The notes below the pieces were generated by a model, which saw only the letters and a list, made by a program, of their open reading frames with translations, searched no databases and was not told where the DNA came from. A program made the translations under genes and the position numbers. 64,000 bases of DNA from Mytilus californianus (Eukaryota > Mollusca > Bivalvia > Mytilida > Mytilidae): contig NW_026262734.1 in assembly GCF_021869535.1 (NCBI RefSeq), positions 105,993,088 through 106,057,087 of the forward strand, written 5' to 3'. This document shows, piece after piece, positions 52,501 to 58,500 of this stretch; within the stretch, counting starts at the first letter, position 1; the number at the start of each line of letters is the position of its first letter.

Positions 52501-55500
52501 TGTATTGTGTACACAAAGATAGGTAACATAACAGTCACATGTATGGTGTACTCAAACAAAGGTAGGAAAAACATTACAGTCAAATCTACATTGTACACAA
52601 AAGTAGAAAATCTATATAGTCACATATACAGTGTACACATAAACAGGTAGAAACTCTATAATTGTATGCATAATGTTAACATATAAAGGTAAGAACACAA
52701 CAGGGCTATATACATTATCTATTCCAAATAATTCTTTAGGCTTTAGAAAATACTTTTTGTACAGTTTTCTTCTTTTTTTAAACAGGGAAAAGTTATTGAA
52801 TGGTTTAATAGCTGGTTTAAAGGATGAAGATCCAAATGTTAGGAAGGTATAGTAGTTATAACTCATTATAATTTAACAAAATGTACCCAGTACATCAGTA
52901 TAATTTCATCAAGGGATTTACTAGTAACACAGCTTTATGAATTAAAAAAAAATTAAAAATTGACTGAATTATTTGTGAAGGAATATTGAATGAAAAGTTA
53001 TGATGAATTATAAAAAGTAAACTATTTTGATGGTTTAAGCATAACAGGCCTGGTTCTTGACCTGGAGCCAGATAAGAAAAGTTCATATGTCTGACTTTCA
53101 AGGCTGATCAGAACTTAAGCTATTTTGCATGTGTAAATTATGACCTGACACAATCAACAAACCCCTCTAGATAACAGATTTAATTCTGGTCATGTAAACT
53201 TTTTAATTGTGTTTTAACACTTTCTTCTAGGGTTCAAGCTATGCCATAGGTAATGCAGCCTATCACAATGGAGACCTTTATGTAAAGCTAAAACCTTGTA
53301 TACCATTGTTAGTGGAACTTCTGAGGGATCCTGTGTCTAAAACTAAAGCAAATGCTGCAAGTAAGTAATAAAGTTGTATTGTAAAAATTCTTATTTTACA
53401 ATGTACATTGAAAGCTGTTTAAACATAACCCCATCACCACTGGTGCTCTTGTTATTTAAGGACTTTGGAGCAAGTGTGGTTTAGTCAGGGTTCAGTTAAG
53501 ACAGGTTTTATTATACTGATTTTGTTTTTTTATAATATCTATAAATGTATATCAAAACTTCAATGCTTACCATTATATAAAAAAAAACAATGAAAGAAAA
53601 CAACAGTAAATGTTATTTATAAATAGAAGGTAATATGGGGTATTTGTCAAATAGACAGCAACACAACAACACAAAATGATTGATTGCTTGACTGATGGTG
53701 TTTTTATGCCACTTTTAGTACTGTTAGCTATGTTGTGGCATGTATTGTGTGTGTTTTTATTGAGTGAGGAATCAAGAGAGAACCACCGACCTTCACAATA
53801 CAAAATGAGAGAAAGAATGTAACTAGCAGATATAATGGAATCAGATATCGTGAATGTTAAGCTGTTTACAGCACTTTTCTTTCAGGAAATAGCAAAATCA
53901 AGTGTGACATCCATTTTCGCTGAAGTAGCATACATTTTTGTTTTGGGGCCAGCCGAAGCCCACCTCCAGGTGCTGGATGTTCTCGCTGTGTTGAAGACCC
54001 ATTGGTGGCCTTGGGCTGTTTTCTGGTCTTTGGTCGGGTTGTTGTCTCTTTGATACATTCCCTGTTTCCATTCTCAATTTTACACTATATACCTAATTTT
54101 ATTAAAGATACAAAATAAGAAAAAGGTATAGAATGTATGTTCATGGTGCTGTCACAAAACAAAAACAATATATTATGGGTTTTTTTTTTCTTGATGCTTC
54201 AGAAAGTTTTTCTACCTTAAAAACTGTAAAAAGATTAACATATAGGTTATAATCATTGTATTGGTGTTGATAGTTTAAAGAAGTTACCATTCAATCTGTT
54301 ATTCCTTTAAAATACAATACAGATGATTCTTTCCCTTCATGACCATGTTGAATTTACTTTAGTTTTAATTGTAGCATAAATCTAGATTTTGGTGTCGAGG
54401 TGTAAATTTATTTTCTAATGTAATTTTTATACAGCTATGTAACTTAAAATTTTGTTTCTTTTAATAGTTCACATTAATATGATATTTATGATTTTGACAT
54501 CAAAGATATATTAAGAAATATTGATCAACTTCATATGTTCACCATATCTTTGTTTTACAGGTGCTTGTGGTAATTTAGGTGCACACTCAAATGTCTTATG
54601 TTTAGAACTAAAGAAACAAAAAATTATTCCAAGGTAAGATATCCATTTTAATACAGATATTTATACTCATTAGATACACATAGTTATACATATAAGATAC
54701 ACATAGTTATACATATTAGATACACATAGTTATACACATTAGATACATATAGTTATACATATTAGATACACATAGTTATACACATTAGATACACATAGTT
54801 ATACATATAAGATACACATAGTTATACACATTAGATGCATGTAATAATACATATTAGATACACATAGTTATACAGTCGACTCCACTTAATTGCATACCGC
54901 TTAATAGCATAATTCGGTTAATTGCATACTTTTCTCCTGCACAAAACCATTTCCCATTCATCTAATGTTAAATTGTCCGGTTATATGCATAGCCTTACAA
55001 GTGGCATTTCGGTTAATTGCATAGAAAATAATCGCCAGCTAGATATGCTTAGTTAAAACTGAAGAGATTTTTGACCGGAAACGGCAATTTGGTAAGTATA
55101 TTTTTCTTGAATGCATCATAATTTTCGTTATTATTCTGTGTTATTTAAATAAAGTTTTAAAACAGTTTCTTTCGTGTTTATATGATTGTAAAATAAGCCT
55201 CGATGTGTACACAGGTAAAGTTTCCCATGTTCTATTTTAAGCCTCAAGGTCATAAAAATGTCAAACAGCTGATTGTTGTAAAAACACAACCATTCTATCT
55301 CAAAAGGTGTTAATTATTGATTGGATTTCAAACATTGTTCATAGATTACATTTTGGGTGAATTTTTAAAACAATAACACCTGCTAATTATCGATCATTAT
55401 CCAATGTGTAATCTCGTAATTCGGCTTGGGGTGATCTACACTTATGTTAAATTGTATAGGGCATTTATATTTGGTTGAAGAATTTTATACATCAATCTTT

Positions 55501-58500
55501 TATTTTTAATATTTTTTGAAAAGAACATTAACTTCTAATTATTATATTTTCTCACTTTCAACACTCATGTCCAGCAAATAACACGTGTAGGGCCCCATTA
55601 CCTGTTAACTGCTTTGCATATACGAAACTAAAGAGGTTAAAGTAACAGTGTTACATCACTGTGCAATCGGTAAATACTGCATATCAAAGGCAGTTCATTA
55701 CACATTTATGGTTAAAAATGATTATAAACTGTGTAGTATTGTTAAACAGTTTATTTTAATCAGACCGTAACAATGTACATCCGGGTCATAGAAACAAATC
55801 TATTTTTAGAAAAATTTTATTTTCGTATCTCAGGTAAAGGAAAAGTTGGTACGTAAATAAACTAAAACAAAATGTGTTTATAAACGTTATTGAAAGAATA
55901 CACAATGAAATAACATGTATGACATTAGACAAATAACTTTTATTAGAATAAATAAGCATTCGATATGTTGTAAGTGGATTATGGACGTTCATCTTTCTTC
56001 AGGGATTTCCTTTACTGATCTGCACTATCGATGTTGTTTGACTCCGTAATTTGGCATTTCGGATATAAGCATACTCCGCTTAATTGCATATTTTCGTCTG
56101 ACAAATAGGCTATGCAAATAACCGGAATGTACTGTACATATAAGATACACATAGTTATACATATTAGATAAACAATTATACACATTCGATACACATAGTT
56201 ATACATATTAGATAAACAATTATACACATTCGATACACATAGTTATACATATTAGATACACATAGTTATACATATTAGATACACATAGTTATACATATAA
56301 GATACACATAGTTATACATATTAGATACACAATTATACACATTTGATACACATAGTTATACATATTAGATACACATAGTTATACATATAAGATACACATA
56401 GTTGTACATATTAGATACACATAGTTATACACATTAGATACACATAGTTATACATGCTAGATACACATAGTTAAACATTTTATACACCAAGGATCTAGAA
56501 ATATTTTCACACAATTTTTGTCATTTCAGTTTTGCCCGCTGAGCACCAATTTGTGTTTACATACTTTTATATAAAAATAAGATGTGATATGATTGCCAAT
56601 AATACAGCTATTCACAACACACCAAATGATGTAGGTATAACCATATGCCATTATTTTCTTGTTTATTTAAGGTTATTAGATCTTGCCTGGCATGACCAGG
56701 ATCAGGGTGTACAAGTTAATGCTATGGTTTTCTTGTTTATTTTAGGTTATTAGATCTTACATGTCATGATCAGAATCAGGGTGTACAAGTTAATGCTATG
56801 GTTTTCTTGTTTATTTTAGGTTATTAGATCTTACATGTCATGATCAGAATCAGGGTGTACAAGTTAATGCTATGGTTTTCTTGTTTATTTTAGGTTATTA
56901 GATCTTGCATGTCATGATCAGAATCAGGGTGTACAAGTTAATGCCATACTCGCTTTACGTACCTTGTCTCAACAAGATGAACTTAAAAAGGTAATATTGA
57001 TCAAATCTTATGACATTTCTGAACATAAGTCAGTATTTGACTTTTCTTTGGCATGCATGAAAAAAGTTAATATCTATGCTAAAAGTATGTGCGTAACTAA
57101 AAGTTTAAAAAGTCAGAGGGATTTAAAAAATTGTAGCATTTTTCTGTTCTCTACCATGTGTTAGGAACTAGGTGTTATTCAACCATTTAAAACTTCAATA
57201 TTTATTGTATAATTCTTTTACATTATTTCTATTGGTTTGCCTTTTCAATAATTTAATTTTCAGGTTTATAAATGTAATCTACAGATTTCATTATATGTCC
57301 ATTCAGAATATTTGCAACCAACACATTGACAAATAAAAATAATACCGGAAGATATTATATTAATTATTGTACAAAATATGCCCTAACAAAAAAAAGCCTC
57401 ATTAAATTAATTGTTACTATCAAGGTAGATCGGTTGTCTGACAGCTGATATTTAACTATTTATTATACTAATAAGCAGGTTAAACCCGCTACTTTCTTTG
57501 GAAAATGCCTGTACCGAGTCAGGAATATGACAGTTGTTTTCCATTCGTTCCATCTTTTTGAATTTACCTTGGTATTTTTGTTAATACTTTTTTACCTAAC
57601 ATAGGTCAATCGTTTTTAAGTTGTTTCTCATGTTTAAATGATTTAAATTATTTAGTTTGTCAAAGCAATATTAAAACAATAAATTAAGCAGGTTTTTGAG
57701 CCTAAAAAAACCAGAACCACATTGTTTATATAAGTACAAGTGTGATGTTCACACAGATGTGAAATTTAATTATGAATTGGAAAGCTTTTAAAATGAGAGA
57801 GAAAAATGCTATCTTATGTTTGTCTCAATTATTTACTGGAAGAAAGAACTACTTAAACTGATATCAGAAACAAAACACATGACATGTAAAGGGTTCTGAT
57901 ATTGGTAACAAAACACTTGTAAAGCGTTCTGATATCGGTAACAAAACACATGTAAAGCGTTCTGATATCGGTAACAAAACACTTGTAAAGCATATCGATA
58001 CATGGAGAATGCTCAACAAAAATGTACAGGGATTTCACGTAGTCTGTCTTTCTTATATGTTTTATCGCTGTCAAGTCAACATCCAGTATAAGATAACATG
58101 CTTTTAATCTCGCCTTGACGGTGTCGAAAAGCGAGACATAGGTATGCTGTTTCCAGGGTCGGCAACAATGTATTAGTTTGTGATAAGGTCTAGTTTATGG
58201 TGAACCACTAGTGGTAGGTCGGTGATATTTGGTATGCAGTTGTATTAGCATTGGCACATCTCATTACCACAGAGATTATTTGTCCCCGCCCCCTCAGTCA
58301 TGGTATATTGACTTTTAAACTTTTGCTTCATTTACATGTATTAGTTTGTGATTAGGTCAGTTTAAGATGAACCATTACTGTTAAGTCAATGATATTTGGT
58401 ATGCAAATGTTTTGGCATTTGCAAGTTTCATTTCCATGGAGATTATATAACCCCACCCTCTCATTATGGTTCATTGACTTTGAAACTTTTACATAGTTTA

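Noticed and set aside
52198-52650. ORFs on both strands with 15-residue repeats
   Set aside because: They are translations of the donor-seeded minisatellite after exon 31.
57853-58074. Repeat-containing minus-strand ORF
   Set aside because: It is the translation of a 33-bp minisatellite.
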